Below are positions 51,609 to 60,378 of a stretch of DNA of 64,000 nucleotides, piece by piece. The position numbers and the translations under genes were made by a program. Where the stretch lies: the NCBI RefSeq assembly GCF_964252635.1, contig NZ_CAXUNP010000012.1, positions 37,768 through 101,767 on the forward strand. Direction: 5' to 3'. The notes beneath the pieces are model-generated. The model did no database searches. It was not told the DNA's origin and saw nothing but the letters and a program-made list of their open reading frames with translations. Position 1 is the stretch's first letter, and every line of letters begins with the position of its first letter. Origin of the DNA: Jatrophihabitans sp964252635 (GTDB lineage Bacteria > Actinomycetota > Actinomycetes > Mycobacteriales > Jatrophihabitantaceae).

Positions 51609-52094
51609 ATGTCGAAACGCCGTGGTTCGGCCCTGCTCCTGGCCCTCCTGCTCACCGTCGCCGGGATGCTGGCCCCCGCCGCCGCCGGCGCGTCGAGCGC
51701 CTCGGCCACCCGCGCGTCGAGCGCCTCGGCCGGCACCAGAATCGTCACGGTGGCCAAGCGCTACGTGGGCAAGGCCCGGTATCGCAAGGGCGGCGCCAGC
51801 CCGCGTCGGGGTTTCGACTGCTCGGGATACACCCGCTACGTCTACCAGACCGCCAAGGTGCGCACCCTGCCCCACAACGCCGAGGGCCAGCGGCACAGCA
51901 AACACATGCGCCGCATCTCGGCTCGGTCGGCCCGCCCCGGCGACCTGGTGTTCTACATGTCCGGTGGCCGGGCGTTCCACGTGGCGATCTACGCCGGTCA
52001 CCACATGCAGTACGCGGCGGCCACGACCACCGACGGCATCCGCTACCAGCACGTCTGGTCCAAGCGCGTCCAGTACCGCACCGACTGGCACTGA
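51609..52094 (+). CDS. Secreted NlpC/P60 endopeptidase, short form
   Basis: From ATG 51609 (another ATG lies at 51600) the protein has about 161 residues. A signal peptide (LLLALLLTVAGMLAPAAAGA) and a low-complexity Ser/Ala stretch precede an NlpC/P60 domain with catalytic Cys in FDCSGYTRYVY, His in RAFHVAIYAG and the third polar residue around HHMQYA. It cleaves peptidoglycan stem peptides outside the cell. The tail RTDWH is shared with the next gene product. Confidence 0.87.
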   Translation: MSKRRGSALLLALLLTVAGMLAPAAAGASSASATRASSASAGTRIVTVAKRYVGKARYRKGGASPRRGFDCSGYTRYVYQTAKVRTLPHNAEGQRHSKHMRRISARSARPGDLVFYMSGGRAFHVAIYAGHHMQYAAATTTDGIRYQHVWSKRVQYRTDWH

Positions 52095-52274
52095 TCCGAG
52101 CGCCGACTCAGGCGCTGACCGGGGCCTGACCGCTACCGGGCCGACGTCGCCCGATCGTGGGGACGGCCACTTTTACCGCCCCCCGCGTCGGTTTCCTGCC
52201 GTCACGGCTTGCTTCCGTGGTCCCTGCCTTCCGCGCGGCACCGCAGCCGCGTGGGGACCCAAGAGGAGGCACGA

Positions 52275-53090
52275 ATGACCGCACAGCAGCACGGTGCAGG
52301 CCACGAGCGCCACGACCACGCACCGTCCACCCGTCGCCGGGTGGCCACCGCAGCAGCGCTGGGCGTCGCCGCGTGCACGGCCGCCGGCGGCGCTGTACTC
52401 GCCGCCGCACCGGCCGGCGCCGCGACCGCACCGAACCACGGCAGCGTCAGCTACGCCTGGCAGGACCGTTCGACGCACACCCTGCACATCAGGGGATACG
52501 CCTACAAGGCACATTCGAACCGCTCCACGAATGTCGCCGTCTACGTCGACGGCAAGCGCGTGCACACGTCAGCGGCCAAGAACGCGAGCCCCGTCTACGA
52601 CCGGCATCACCACCTCAAGGGCAAGCACGGCTTCCGGTCGTCGTTCCGCGCGCCGTCCGGATCGCACACCGTGACCCTCAAGGCCGGTGGCCGAAAGCTG
52701 ACGTCGAGACACATCACGCAGTACCGCTCGACCGGGGCCTACCTGGTCTTCGTGGCACGCAAGCACGTGGGCGCCACGTACCGCTACGGCGCGGACGGCC
52801 CGCGTGCCTTCGATTGCTCGGGCTACGCCAAGTACGTGTTCGGCAAGACCGACGTCGCCACGCTGCCGCACAACGCGGAGTCGCAGCGGCACGCGCGCCA
52901 CATGCACGGCGTGTCGAAGAAGTCCGCCCGTCCGGGCGATCTCGTCTTCTACCTCAGCGGCGGCGACGCCTACCACGTCGCGATCTACGCAGGTCACGGC
53001 AAGCAGTACTCGGCGACCAATCCGAGCCGTGGGGTCGAGTACAGCAAGATCTCGTCACGCCACGTCGTGTTCAAGACCGACTGGCACTGA
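52275..53090 (+). CDS. Secreted NlpC/P60 endopeptidase, long form
   Basis: The 271-residue protein starts MTAQQHGAGHERHDHAPSTR at ATG 52275 after GAGGAGG. A twin-arginine-like RRR precedes a hydrophobic segment ending AAPAGAATA. A beta-rich domain (residues 55-150: HTLHIRGYAYKAHSNRSTNV, GSHTVTLKAGGRKLTSRHIT) leads into the NlpC/P60 domain with FDCSGYAKYVF, AYHVAIYAG and final TDWH. It is paralogous to the preceding protein in its catalytic domain. It hydrolyses peptidoglycan. The 180-bp gap before it holds no clear riboswitch. Confidence 0.87.
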   Translation: MTAQQHGAGHERHDHAPSTRRRVATAAALGVAACTAAGGAVLAAAPAGAATAPNHGSVSYAWQDRSTHTLHIRGYAYKAHSNRSTNVAVYVDGKRVHTSAAKNASPVYDRHHHLKGKHGFRSSFRAPSGSHTVTLKAGGRKLTSRHITQYRSTGAYLVFVARKHVGATYRYGADGPRAFDCSGYAKYVFGKTDVATLPHNAESQRHARHMHGVSKKSARPGDLVFYLSGGDAYHVAIYAGHGKQYSATNPSRGVEYSKISSRHVVFKTDWH

Positions 53091-53123
53091 ACACCGACCG
53101 GCACTGACCGCGTCGGCACCGCA

Positions 53124-53163
53124 CGACGACAGCGCCCGATCTCACGGTCGGGCGCTGTCGTCG
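53124..53163. terminator. 16-bp perfect bidirectional terminator
   Basis: CGACGACAGCGCCCGA (53124-53139) and TCGGGCGCTGTCGTCG (53148-53163) pair without mismatch around an 8-base loop. It lies between the convergent endopeptidase and lipA stops. Confidence 0.9.
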
Positions 53164-53166
53164 CGT

Positions 53167-54102
53167 TCAGCTGCGGGCGTCGATCGCCTGCTGGTACAGG
53201 CGGCCCGCCCGGTAGGACGAGCGCACGAGGGGGCCGGACATGACCCCGGCGAAACCGATCTCCTCGGCCTCCTCGCGCAGGGCCACGAACTCGTCGGGCT
53301 TCACCCAGCGCTCAACCGGGTGATGCTTCGGCGACGGCCGCAGGTACTGGGTGATGGTGATGAGCTCGCAGCCTGCGTCGTGGAGATCCTGCAGCGCCTC
53401 GCTGATCTCGTGTCGCTCCTCACCCATGCCGAGGATGAGGTTCGACTTGGTGACGAGGCCGTCGGCGCGAGCGGCCCGGATGACGTCGAGCGAACGCTCG
53501 TAGCGGAAGCCCGGGCGGATCCGCTTGAAGATGCGCGGCACGGTCTCGACGTTGTGGGCGAACACCTCGGGACGCGAGGCGAACACCTCGGCCAGCAGCT
53601 CGGGCACGGCGTTGAAGTCGGGCGCCAGCAGCTCGACCCCGGTGCCGGGGTTCTGCTCGTGGATCTGGCGCACGGTCTCGGCGTAGAGCCAGGCCCCACC
53701 GTCGACGAGGTCGTCGCGGGCGACGCCGGTGATGGTGGCGTAGCGGAGCTGCATGGTGCGCACCGACTCGCCGACCCGGCGTGGTTCGTCGCGGTCGAGG
53801 GCGAGCGGCCGCCCGGTGTCGATCTGGCAGAAGTCGCAACGCCGCGTGCACTGGTCACCGCCGATGAGGAACGTGGCCTCGCGGTCCTCCCAGCACTCGT
53901 AGATGTTGGGGCAGCCCGCCTCCTGGCACACGGTGTGCAGGCCCTCGGTGCGCACCAGGGTCTGCAGCGCCTTGTACTCCGGGCCCATGGTGGCGCGCGT
54001 CTTGATCCACTCGGGTTTGCGCTCAATCGGGGTCTCGGTGTTGCGCTGCTCCACGCGCAGCAGACGGCGACCTTCGGGGGCGGCGGGACGAACGGCAGTC
54101 AC
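53167..54102 (-). CDS. lipA: Lipoyl synthase LipA
   Basis: The 311-residue radical SAM enzyme inserts two sulfurs into the octanoyl chain. It has the auxiliary cluster motif CQEAGCPNIYEC near residue 60 and the radical SAM motif CTRRCDFCQID near 85. The C-terminal conserved GPLVRSSYRAG carries the Ser ligand of the auxiliary cluster. All are intact. It is downstream of lipB on the same strand, forming the lipoate pathway that serves the nearby sucB. Confidence 0.97.
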   Translation of the reverse strand: MTAVRPAAPEGRRLLRVEQRNTETPIERKPEWIKTRATMGPEYKALQTLVRTEGLHTVCQEAGCPNIYECWEDREATFLIGGDQCTRRCDFCQIDTGRPLALDRDEPRRVGESVRTMQLRYATITGVARDDLVDGGAWLYAETVRQIHEQNPGTGVELLAPDFNAVPELLAEVFASRPEVFAHNVETVPRIFKRIRPGFRYERSLDVIRAARADGLVTKSNLILGMGEERHEISEALQDLHDAGCELITITQYLRPSPKHHPVERWVKPDEFVALREEAEEIGFAGVMSGPLVRSSYRAGRLYQQAIDARS

Positions 54103-54155
54103 GTCTTCGAGCGTACGCGGGGCGACGTCGACGACCTGCCCGCGGCCGTAGCGGC

Positions 54156-54800
54156 TCAGACGGTGGCCGTGTCCCAGCTCAGCAGTGCGGGCAGACGGCG
54201 CTCGACCACCGGCAGCACCTCGGCCACCGGGACGTCGCGGCCGAGCTCGCGGGACAGGCTGGTGACGGACGCGTCGGTGATGCCGCAGGGGACGATGCGG
54301 TCGAAGTGGGCGAGGTCCGGGTCACAGTTGAGGGCGAAACCGTGCAGGGTCACGCCCTGCGCGACGCGGACGCCGATGGCCGCGATCTTGCGGTCGGGGC
54401 CACGGTCGTCAGCCGGCAGCCACACCCCGCTGCGCCCCTCGACCTGTCCGGCGTCGACGCCGACCTCGGCGCAGACCGCGATGAGCACCGTCTCCATGCG
54501 GCGCACGTACGCAACGACGTCGACGGGGTCGGGGAGGCGCAGGATCGGGTAGCCGACCAGCTGCCCGGGGCCGTGCCAGGTGATGAGGCCGCCGCGGTCG
54601 ACGTCGATGACCGGTGTGCCGTCGGTGGGACGCTGCCACGCCTCGGTGCGCTTACCGGCGGTGTAGACGGACGGATGCTCGAGCAGCAGGACGGTGTCGG
54701 GGGCCCGGCCGGCCACGACCTCGGCGTGCACCTCACGCTGACGTGCCCAGGCGTCCTGGTAGGGCACCAGACCGGCCCGCACGCTACGCAGCTCGCTCAT
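54156..54800 (-). CDS. lipB: Octanoyltransferase LipB
   Basis: The 214-residue enzyme moves octanoate from acyl carrier protein to lipoyl domains. It has LLLEHPSVYTAGKRT, RGGLITWHGPGQLVGYPIL, the Lys/Cys acyl-transfer pair in RKIAAIGVR and VPCGITDASVTSL. It starts MSELRSVRAGLVPYQDAWAR at ATG 54798-54800. lipA follows after 53 bases. Confidence 0.96.
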   Translation of the reverse strand: MSELRSVRAGLVPYQDAWARQREVHAEVVAGRAPDTVLLLEHPSVYTAGKRTEAWQRPTDGTPVIDVDRGGLITWHGPGQLVGYPILRLPDPVDVVAYVRRMETVLIAVCAEVGVDAGQVEGRSGVWLPADDRGPDRKIAAIGVRVAQGVTLHGFALNCDPDLAHFDRIVPCGITDASVTSLSRELGRDVPVAEVLPVVERRLPALLSWDTATV

Positions 54801-54832
54801 GCGACCGAATCTAGTCCTCGGGCGCCGTCGGG

Positions 54833-54874
54833 GTGTCCTGGCCGTGTCGTGGCCGTGTCCTGGCCGTGTCCTGG
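54833..54874. repeat. Nearly four tandem 11-bp repeats upstream of lipB
   Basis: GTGTCCTGGCC repeats at 54833, 54844 (one change), 54855 and partly at 54866-54874. The array sits in the divergent gap between lipB and an MMPL transporter gene. Confidence 0.8.
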
Positions 54875-54893
54875 TGGTGCATGACGAATGTCA

Positions 54894-54924
54894 GGGGCGA
54901 TTCGGGGTTTAACCCCATCGCCCC
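54894..54924. promoter_or_regulatory. Extended inverted repeat in the lipB / MMPL divergent gap
   Basis: GGGGCGAT (54894-54901) pairs with ATCGCCCC (54917-54924), and inside it GGGGTT-T-AACCCC (54904-54916) is a near-perfect palindrome. Because the flanking genes diverge, this is better read as an operator or leader structure than as a terminator. The MMPL ATG is 55 bases downstream. Confidence 0.45.
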
Positions 54925-54978
54925 GTGTCGGTGGGGCTCGCTACCGTTCTATCGCCGGAATACCTATGGCTGGGAGAA

Positions 54979-57213
54979 ATGATGAGAAGCATCGCCGAAT
55001 TCGCCGTCCGTCGACGGTGGTTCGTCATCATGGGCTGGCTGGTCCTGATCGTGGCCGCGCAAGGGTTCGCCAGCGCGGCCGGCGGTGCGGCCTACAAGGA
55101 CACCTTCAGCCTGCCGCACACCGAGACCGCATCCGTGGCCCACCTTCTGAAGAAGGCCGGTCTCGACAACCAGAACGGCGTGTCCGGCACCGTGGTCCTG
55201 CACCAGAAGTCGGGGTCGTTCTCGGGCGCCCCGTCGTCGCTGGCGCCGGCCCTGGCCAAGCTGTGCCGCTCGGGCAACGACGTCGTCTCCGCCGCGAGCC
55301 CCTGGCAGTCGGTCTCGTGCGCCAAGCCCGGCGCGTCGGGCGCCGGCAACGCCAAGCTGCTCAACACGGCCCGCGGCTCGAACACCGCGCTGGTGCAGCT
55401 CACCTGGAAGGCCGGCAAGTACGACCAGACGCTGTTCACCAACACCTACGACCAGCTCAAGTCCCTGCGCAGCTCGCAGCTGCAGGTCGAGTTCACCGGC
55501 AACGCGTTCCAGGGCATCGGCCAGAGCTCGGGCTCCGGCAGCTCCATCTTCATCGGTTTCGGGGCGGCGCTGATCATCCTGGCCCTGGTCTTCCGCACCG
55601 TCGCCGCGACCGTGCTGCCGCTGGCCAGTGCCGTGGTCGCCCTCGTCGGTGGCCTGGGCGTCATCTACCTGCTCAGCCACGTCATCAACGTCTCGAACAT
55701 CACCCCCTACCTCGCCGAACTCATGGTCATCGGGGTCGGCGTCGACTACGCCCTGTTCATCGTCACCCGACATCGACGAAACCTGAGACGCGGTGTCCCG
55801 CTCAACGAGTCCATCGTGCTGGCCATCAACACCTCCGGCCGCGCGGTGCTGTTCGCGGGCACGACGGTGTGCATCGCCATCCTCGGCCTCATCGCGCTGG
55901 GCGTCAGCTTCTTCAACGGCATGGCCGTGGCCACCGCCCTGGCCGTCGGCTTCACCATGGCGGCGTCGCTGACCTTGCTGCCCGCGCTGCTCAGCCTGTT
56001 CGGGCTCAAGGTCCTGCCCCGCAAGCAGCGGGCCGCCGTGCGTGAGGGCCGCTTCGACTCCGACCAGCAGGTCGGGCTGTGGGCGCGCTGGTCGCGTTTC
56101 GTCGAGCGGCGCAGCATCGTCGTGGCCATTGGTGCCGCGGTGGTGATGGTCGCGCTGGCCATCCCGTTCTTCTCCCTCGAGCTGGGCAGCAGCGACCAGG
56201 GCAGCGACCCGAAGACCTCGACCACCCGGGCCGGTTACGACCTGATCAGCAAGGACTTCGGCGTCGGCTACAACTCGGCGCTGGAAGCCGTGGTCAGCGG
56301 CCCCGGCGCCTCGGACCGGGCCTACCTGCAGAAGGTGTCCGCCGCGCTCATCGCGACCAAGGGCATCGACCGCTCCAGCGTGGCGGCCGCACCGCTGACC
56401 AAGGACGTCGCCTTCGTGTCGTTCAAGACGACGAGCTCTCCGCAGTCGGAGAAGACCTACAACGTCGTGCGTCACCTGCGTTCCACCACGTTCCCGCAGC
56501 TCTACCAGGGCACGTCGAACCACATCTACGCCTACGGCGAGACAGCCATCAACGTCGACTTCGCCAAGGTGCTGAGCCGCAAGATGCCGCTGTTCATCGC
56601 GGTCGTGGTCGGGTTGTCGTTCCTGCTGCTCATGATCGCCTTCCGCAGCCTGATGGTGCCGCTGACCGCGGCCGTCATGAACCTGCTCGCCGCCGGCGGC
56701 TCGTTCGGCCTCGCCGTGGGCATCTTCCAGTTCGGCTGGTTCTCCGACGCCATGGGCGCCGGCCCTGGAGGGCCCATCGACGCCTGGATCCCGGTGATGC
56801 TGTTCGCCATCCTGTTCGGGCTCTCGATGGACTACCAGGTGTTCCTCGTCAGCCGGATGCACGAGGAGTGGGTGCACACGCGCGACAACAAGCGGGCGGT
56901 CACCGTCGGCCAGTCCGAGACGGGCGGCATCATCACCGCCGCCGCGTTGATCATGATTGCCGTGTTCCTGGGCTTCCTGCTCACCCCCGGTCGGCCGATC
57001 AAGATCTTCGGCACCGGCCTGGCCACCGCGGTCTTCCTGGATGCGTTCATCCTGCGCACGATGCTGGTGCCGGCGCTCATGCACATCTTCGGGCGCAGCA
57101 ACTGGTACCTGCCGAAGTGGCTCGACAGGGTGACGCCGCGGCTCTCGGTCGAGCCGCCGGACACGCCGGTGGAACCTGCGCCACCGGCGCGCACCGAAGC
57201 GCGGGTTGGGTAG
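54979..57213 (+). CDS. MMPL-family RND transporter
   Basis: The 744-residue protein begins MMRSIAEFAVRRRWFVIMGW at ATG 54979 after GGGAGA. It has the MMPL layout: helix 1, a periplasmic domain (residues 45-185), five helices with the proton-relay motif VIGVGVDYALFIVTRHR, a second periplasmic domain and six helices with ILFGLSMDYQVFLVSRMHEE. Members export lipids, siderophores or drugs. The next MMPL gene starts nine bases after its stop, so the two probably form one unit. Confidence 0.9.
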   Translation: MMRSIAEFAVRRRWFVIMGWLVLIVAAQGFASAAGGAAYKDTFSLPHTETASVAHLLKKAGLDNQNGVSGTVVLHQKSGSFSGAPSSLAPALAKLCRSGNDVVSAASPWQSVSCAKPGASGAGNAKLLNTARGSNTALVQLTWKAGKYDQTLFTNTYDQLKSLRSSQLQVEFTGNAFQGIGQSSGSGSSIFIGFGAALIILALVFRTVAATVLPLASAVVALVGGLGVIYLLSHVINVSNITPYLAELMVIGVGVDYALFIVTRHRRNLRRGVPLNESIVLAINTSGRAVLFAGTTVCIAILGLIALGVSFFNGMAVATALAVGFTMAASLTLLPALLSLFGLKVLPRKQRAAVREGRFDSDQQVGLWARWSRFVERRSIVVAIGAAVVMVALAIPFFSLELGSSDQGSDPKTSTTRAGYDLISKDFGVGYNSALEAVVSGPGASDRAYLQKVSAALIATKGIDRSSVAAAPLTKDVAFVSFKTTSSPQSEKTYNVVRHLRSTTFPQLYQGTSNHIYAYGETAINVDFAKVLSRKMPLFIAVVVGLSFLLLMIAFRSLMVPLTAAVMNLLAAGGSFGLAVGIFQFGWFSDAMGAGPGGPIDAWIPVMLFAILFGLSMDYQVFLVSRMHEEWVHTRDNKRAVTVGQSETGGIITAAALIMIAVFLGFLLTPGRPIKIFGTGLATAVFLDAFILRTMLVPALMHIFGRSNWYLPKWLDRVTPRLSVEPPDTPVEPAPPARTEARVG

Positions 57214-57222
57214 CGTTCCGCC

Positions 57223-59460
57223 ATGACGCTGACCGACGAGGCGCAGGGCCCCAGCGGCCCTGCGCCGGCCGGCAAGACCTCCAAACCCCGTGTCGTCTGG
57301 GTGTTCGGGGCGCTTGCGCTGCTGTTCTTCCTTGTCGGGTTCGGCGGCCTGTCCTTCCAGGGCAAGCTGAGCAACGTACAGAAGAACGACAACTCCTCGT
57401 TCTCACCCGGGTCCGCGGACTCGACCAAGGTCACGAATGCGATGGAGAAGTTTGCGTCCACCCAGACCATCCCCGGCTTCATCGTCTTCCAGCGCGACAG
57501 CGGCCTGACCACCGCCGACAAGAGCTACATCGCCGGCAAGGTCGCCGTGTTCCGCACGATCACGAACGTCGCCGGTGACCAGCTCGGGCCGCCGACCTAC
57601 AGCTCGAGCGGCCCGCGTGCCGGCAAGGTCGCGTCGATTGCGGTACCGCTGGTCGGCAAGGAGAACGGCAAGAGCCGCACCGGGCCACAGCTCGTCGACG
57701 CCGAGAAAGCCGTCATCAAGGCGGCGAAGGCCGGCGCGCCGGACGGGCTCGTCGTGCACAGCGCGGGCGCCGGCGGGGTGCTGGTCGCCTTCATCGACGC
57801 GTTCTCCGGTCTCGACGGCACCCTGCTGATCTCGGCCGGGCTCGTCGTGATCGTCATCCTACTGTTCGTCTACCGCAGCCCGGTCCTGTGGTTCTTCCCG
57901 CTGTTCAGCTCGGTGCTGGCCCTCGGCGCGGCGTCGATCATCATCTACGGGCTGGCCAAGAGCGGCACCATCACCCTGAACGGGCAGAGCCAGGGCATCC
58001 TGTCGGTGCTGGTCATCGGGGCGGGCACCGACTACGCCTTGCTGCTCGTCAGCCGGTACCGCGAGGAGCTGCACAACTACGAGAGCCGGGTCGCGGCGAT
58101 GATCGCGGCGTGGAAGGGCGCGGCGCCGCCCATCCTGGCCTCGGCCGTCACCGTCATCCTCGGCCTCATCTGCCTGAGCTTCGCCGAGCTGAACTCGACC
58201 GCGGGCCTGGGCCCGGTGTGTGCCATCGGCATCGGCTGCACGGTCGTCATCATGCTCACCGTGCTGCCCGCGCTGCTCGTGCTCGCCGGGCGCTGGATCT
58301 TCTGGCCCAAGCGGCCGACGGTCGACCACCGCATCGACTTCGCCGAGACGCACCCCACCTGGACGCGGTTCTCGCGGGCCATCACCACCCACCGGCGACG
58401 CAGCTGGGGCGGCGCGGGCATCGTGCTGGTCGCCTGCGCCATCGCCGTCGTCACGCTGAACACCGGCGGCCTGTCGACCATCGACGGGTTCACCAACAAG
58501 CCGGACGCGGTCACCGGCCAGCACGTCTACGACGACGCGTTCCCTTCCTCGAAGGGCGCGGGAGCGCCGGCCGACATCCTCGTCGACGCGAGCAAGAGCT
58601 CGGCGGTGATCGCCGCGGCCAAGAAGGTCGACGGTGTCGATGCGCGACAGGTCTGCGTCGAGACGGACTTCTCCAAGCTGCGGACCGCGTCGAAGGCCGA
58701 CCTGGCGACGTTCGCCCGGACCGGCTGCGCGCCGGCGTCGTTACAGGTGCGGCCGCAGAACGGCAAGACGCTCGTGGCGGCCACGCTGACCAACAGCTAC
58801 GACACCCAGCCGGCGTACAACACCATCACGCGGCTCCGGTCGGACCTGAAGAGCGTCGACGACACTGCGCTCGTCGGGGGCAGCTCGGCGGTCAACCTCG
58901 ACATCCAGGACGCGTCACGCCACGACCGGAACCTCATCATCCCGTTGGTGTTGCTCGTCATCCTCATCGTGCTGGGGCTCGTGCTGCGGGCGCTGATCGC
59001 ACCGATCCTGCTCATCCTCACCGTGGTGCTGTCGTTCCTGGCGTCCCTGGGCGTCAGCGCACTGTTCTTCAATCACGTCTTCCACTTCGCGAACGCCGAC
59101 CCGGCGTTCCCGCTGTTCGCGTTCGTGTTCCTGGTGGCGCTGGGCATCGACTACAACATCTTCCTGATGACCCGCGTCCGTGAGGAGACCCTCGAGCACG
59201 GCACCCGGCAGGGCATCGTGCGCGGCCTGGCGGTCACCGGCGGCGTCATCACCTCCGCAGGCGTCGTGCTCGCGGCCACCTTCGTGGTGCTGGGCGTCCT
59301 GCCCATCGTCTTCCTGGCCGAGCTCGGGTTCACGGTCGCGTTCGGCGTCCTGCTCGACACCATCGTGGTGCGCTCGATCCTGGTGCCGGCGCTCGCCTAC
59401 GACATCGGCAAGAAGATCTGGTGGCCGTCCAAGCTGGCCGCCGCGTCCGCCGCCGACTGA
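57223..59460 (+). CDS. MMPL-family RND transporter, second of a pair
   Basis: The 745-residue paralogue shows VIGAGTDYALLLVSRYREEL near residue 270 and LGIDYNIFLMTRVREETLEH near 640, the two MMPL Asp-Tyr motifs. Eleven to twelve membrane helices and two external domains are visible. It is closely spaced behind the first MMPL gene. Two such genes in tandem may form a heteromeric exporter or have different substrates. No lipid-synthesis genes are adjacent. Confidence 0.9.
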   Translation: MTLTDEAQGPSGPAPAGKTSKPRVVWVFGALALLFFLVGFGGLSFQGKLSNVQKNDNSSFSPGSADSTKVTNAMEKFASTQTIPGFIVFQRDSGLTTADKSYIAGKVAVFRTITNVAGDQLGPPTYSSSGPRAGKVASIAVPLVGKENGKSRTGPQLVDAEKAVIKAAKAGAPDGLVVHSAGAGGVLVAFIDAFSGLDGTLLISAGLVVIVILLFVYRSPVLWFFPLFSSVLALGAASIIIYGLAKSGTITLNGQSQGILSVLVIGAGTDYALLLVSRYREELHNYESRVAAMIAAWKGAAPPILASAVTVILGLICLSFAELNSTAGLGPVCAIGIGCTVVIMLTVLPALLVLAGRWIFWPKRPTVDHRIDFAETHPTWTRFSRAITTHRRRSWGGAGIVLVACAIAVVTLNTGGLSTIDGFTNKPDAVTGQHVYDDAFPSSKGAGAPADILVDASKSSAVIAAAKKVDGVDARQVCVETDFSKLRTASKADLATFARTGCAPASLQVRPQNGKTLVAATLTNSYDTQPAYNTITRLRSDLKSVDDTALVGGSSAVNLDIQDASRHDRNLIIPLVLLVILIVLGLVLRALIAPILLILTVVLSFLASLGVSALFFNHVFHFANADPAFPLFAFVFLVALGIDYNIFLMTRVREETLEHGTRQGIVRGLAVTGGVITSAGVVLAATFVVLGVLPIVFLAELGFTVAFGVLLDTIVVRSILVPALAYDIGKKIWWPSKLAAASAAD

Positions 59461-59508
59461 CGGGCCTCATCCGAAGCGGCGCGGGTCGGTTGAGGGGATG
59501 CGGGTCGG

Positions 59509-60237
59509 TCAGAGCTGGCGCGGGTCGATCCGGGTCTCCACCGCGCGACCGTCGTCGCCACGCTCGACGAAGTAGGCGCCCTTCCCGTCCTGCTCGGTGA
59601 CCGCCTCGACCAGTTCGGTGCCGCGGTAGAGCAGCCCGACCCCGTCGTCGGTGGCGTACCCGGCGGGCAGGGTGCCGTCGGCGATCAGGGACTGGAACAG
59701 CGGCCGTCGCTGCTCCTCCGAGTCGTAGTGCACCCCGTTCGAGAAGGGCACCAGACCCAGGCCGTTGGTGATCGGGCGCAGCTCCGGGCCGAAGGAATCC
59801 GTGGTGCCGCCGACGTGCCAGCAGATCGAACCCGCCGACACGCCCGTCAGCACGACTCCCGCCTCCCACGCCGTGCGCATCGCGGTGTCGAAGCCGTGCA
59901 GGCGCCACATGGCGAGCAACCCGGCGACGCTGCCGCCCCACACCCAGACGACGTCCTGTTCGAGCAGGTGCGCGGTGACGTCCTCGACGTTGGGCATCCC
60001 GAACGTCAGCAGGTGCGACGGGTCGAGGCCGCGCTGCTGGGCGGCGGCGTAGAAGTTGTAGATCGTGGTGGTGTCGTCGCCGAGCGCGGTGGCCAGGAAG
60101 CACACCTTCGGCCGGCGGCCGTCGGTGCCGGCGAGGTCCAGGGCGTACTCGGTGAGCGGGCCGAGCTCCCAGCGGATGCGAGCGGCGGGCACGATCCCGC
60201 CGGAGGTGGCCAGGATGGTCGGCGCGTCGGCAGTCAC
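59509..60237 (-). CDS. Peptidase E (S51 family)
   Basis: The 242-residue enzyme starts VTADAPTILATSGGIVPAAR at GTG 60235-60237. TAGGCT, a -10-like box, stands seven bases before that GTG, so the mRNA may be leaderless. An upstream in-frame ATG at 60276 would add 13 residues. The catalytic Ser lies in LTGVSAGSICWHVGG, and PITNGLGLVPFSNGVHYDSE contains the His of the triad. The family cleaves Asp-Xaa dipeptides or cyanophycin-derived peptides in the cytoplasm. Confidence 0.83.
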   Translation of the reverse strand: MTADAPTILATSGGIVPAARIRWELGPLTEYALDLAGTDGRRPKVCFLATALGDDTTTIYNFYAAAQQRGLDPSHLLTFGMPNVEDVTAHLLEQDVVWVWGGSVAGLLAMWRLHGFDTAMRTAWEAGVVLTGVSAGSICWHVGGTTDSFGPELRPITNGLGLVPFSNGVHYDSEEQRRPLFQSLIADGTLPAGYATDDGVGLLYRGTELVEAVTEQDGKGAYFVERGDDGRAVETRIDPRQL

Positions 60238-60378
60238 GTCGACGAGCCTAGAGATGTCGTTGCGCCTGGCGGTCATGAGCCGTCGGCCGCCGGGGCTGGA
60301 ACCGGGCCGCGCACACCGCGATGAACCGGCCTGTGGACAACAGCGTCGAGGTGGCGATCGGCGCTTACGGTGACCGGC

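Noticed and set aside
52095..52274. Possible c-di-AMP (ydaO) riboswitch before the long NlpC/P60 gene
   Set aside because: Such genes often have one, but I cannot find the conserved GAATCC / GTCAGCT-type core segments here.
59461..59520. Repeated GCGGGTCGGT-like words after the MMPL pair
   Set aside because: Only short imperfect copies over about 50 bases; not distinguishable from compositional bias.
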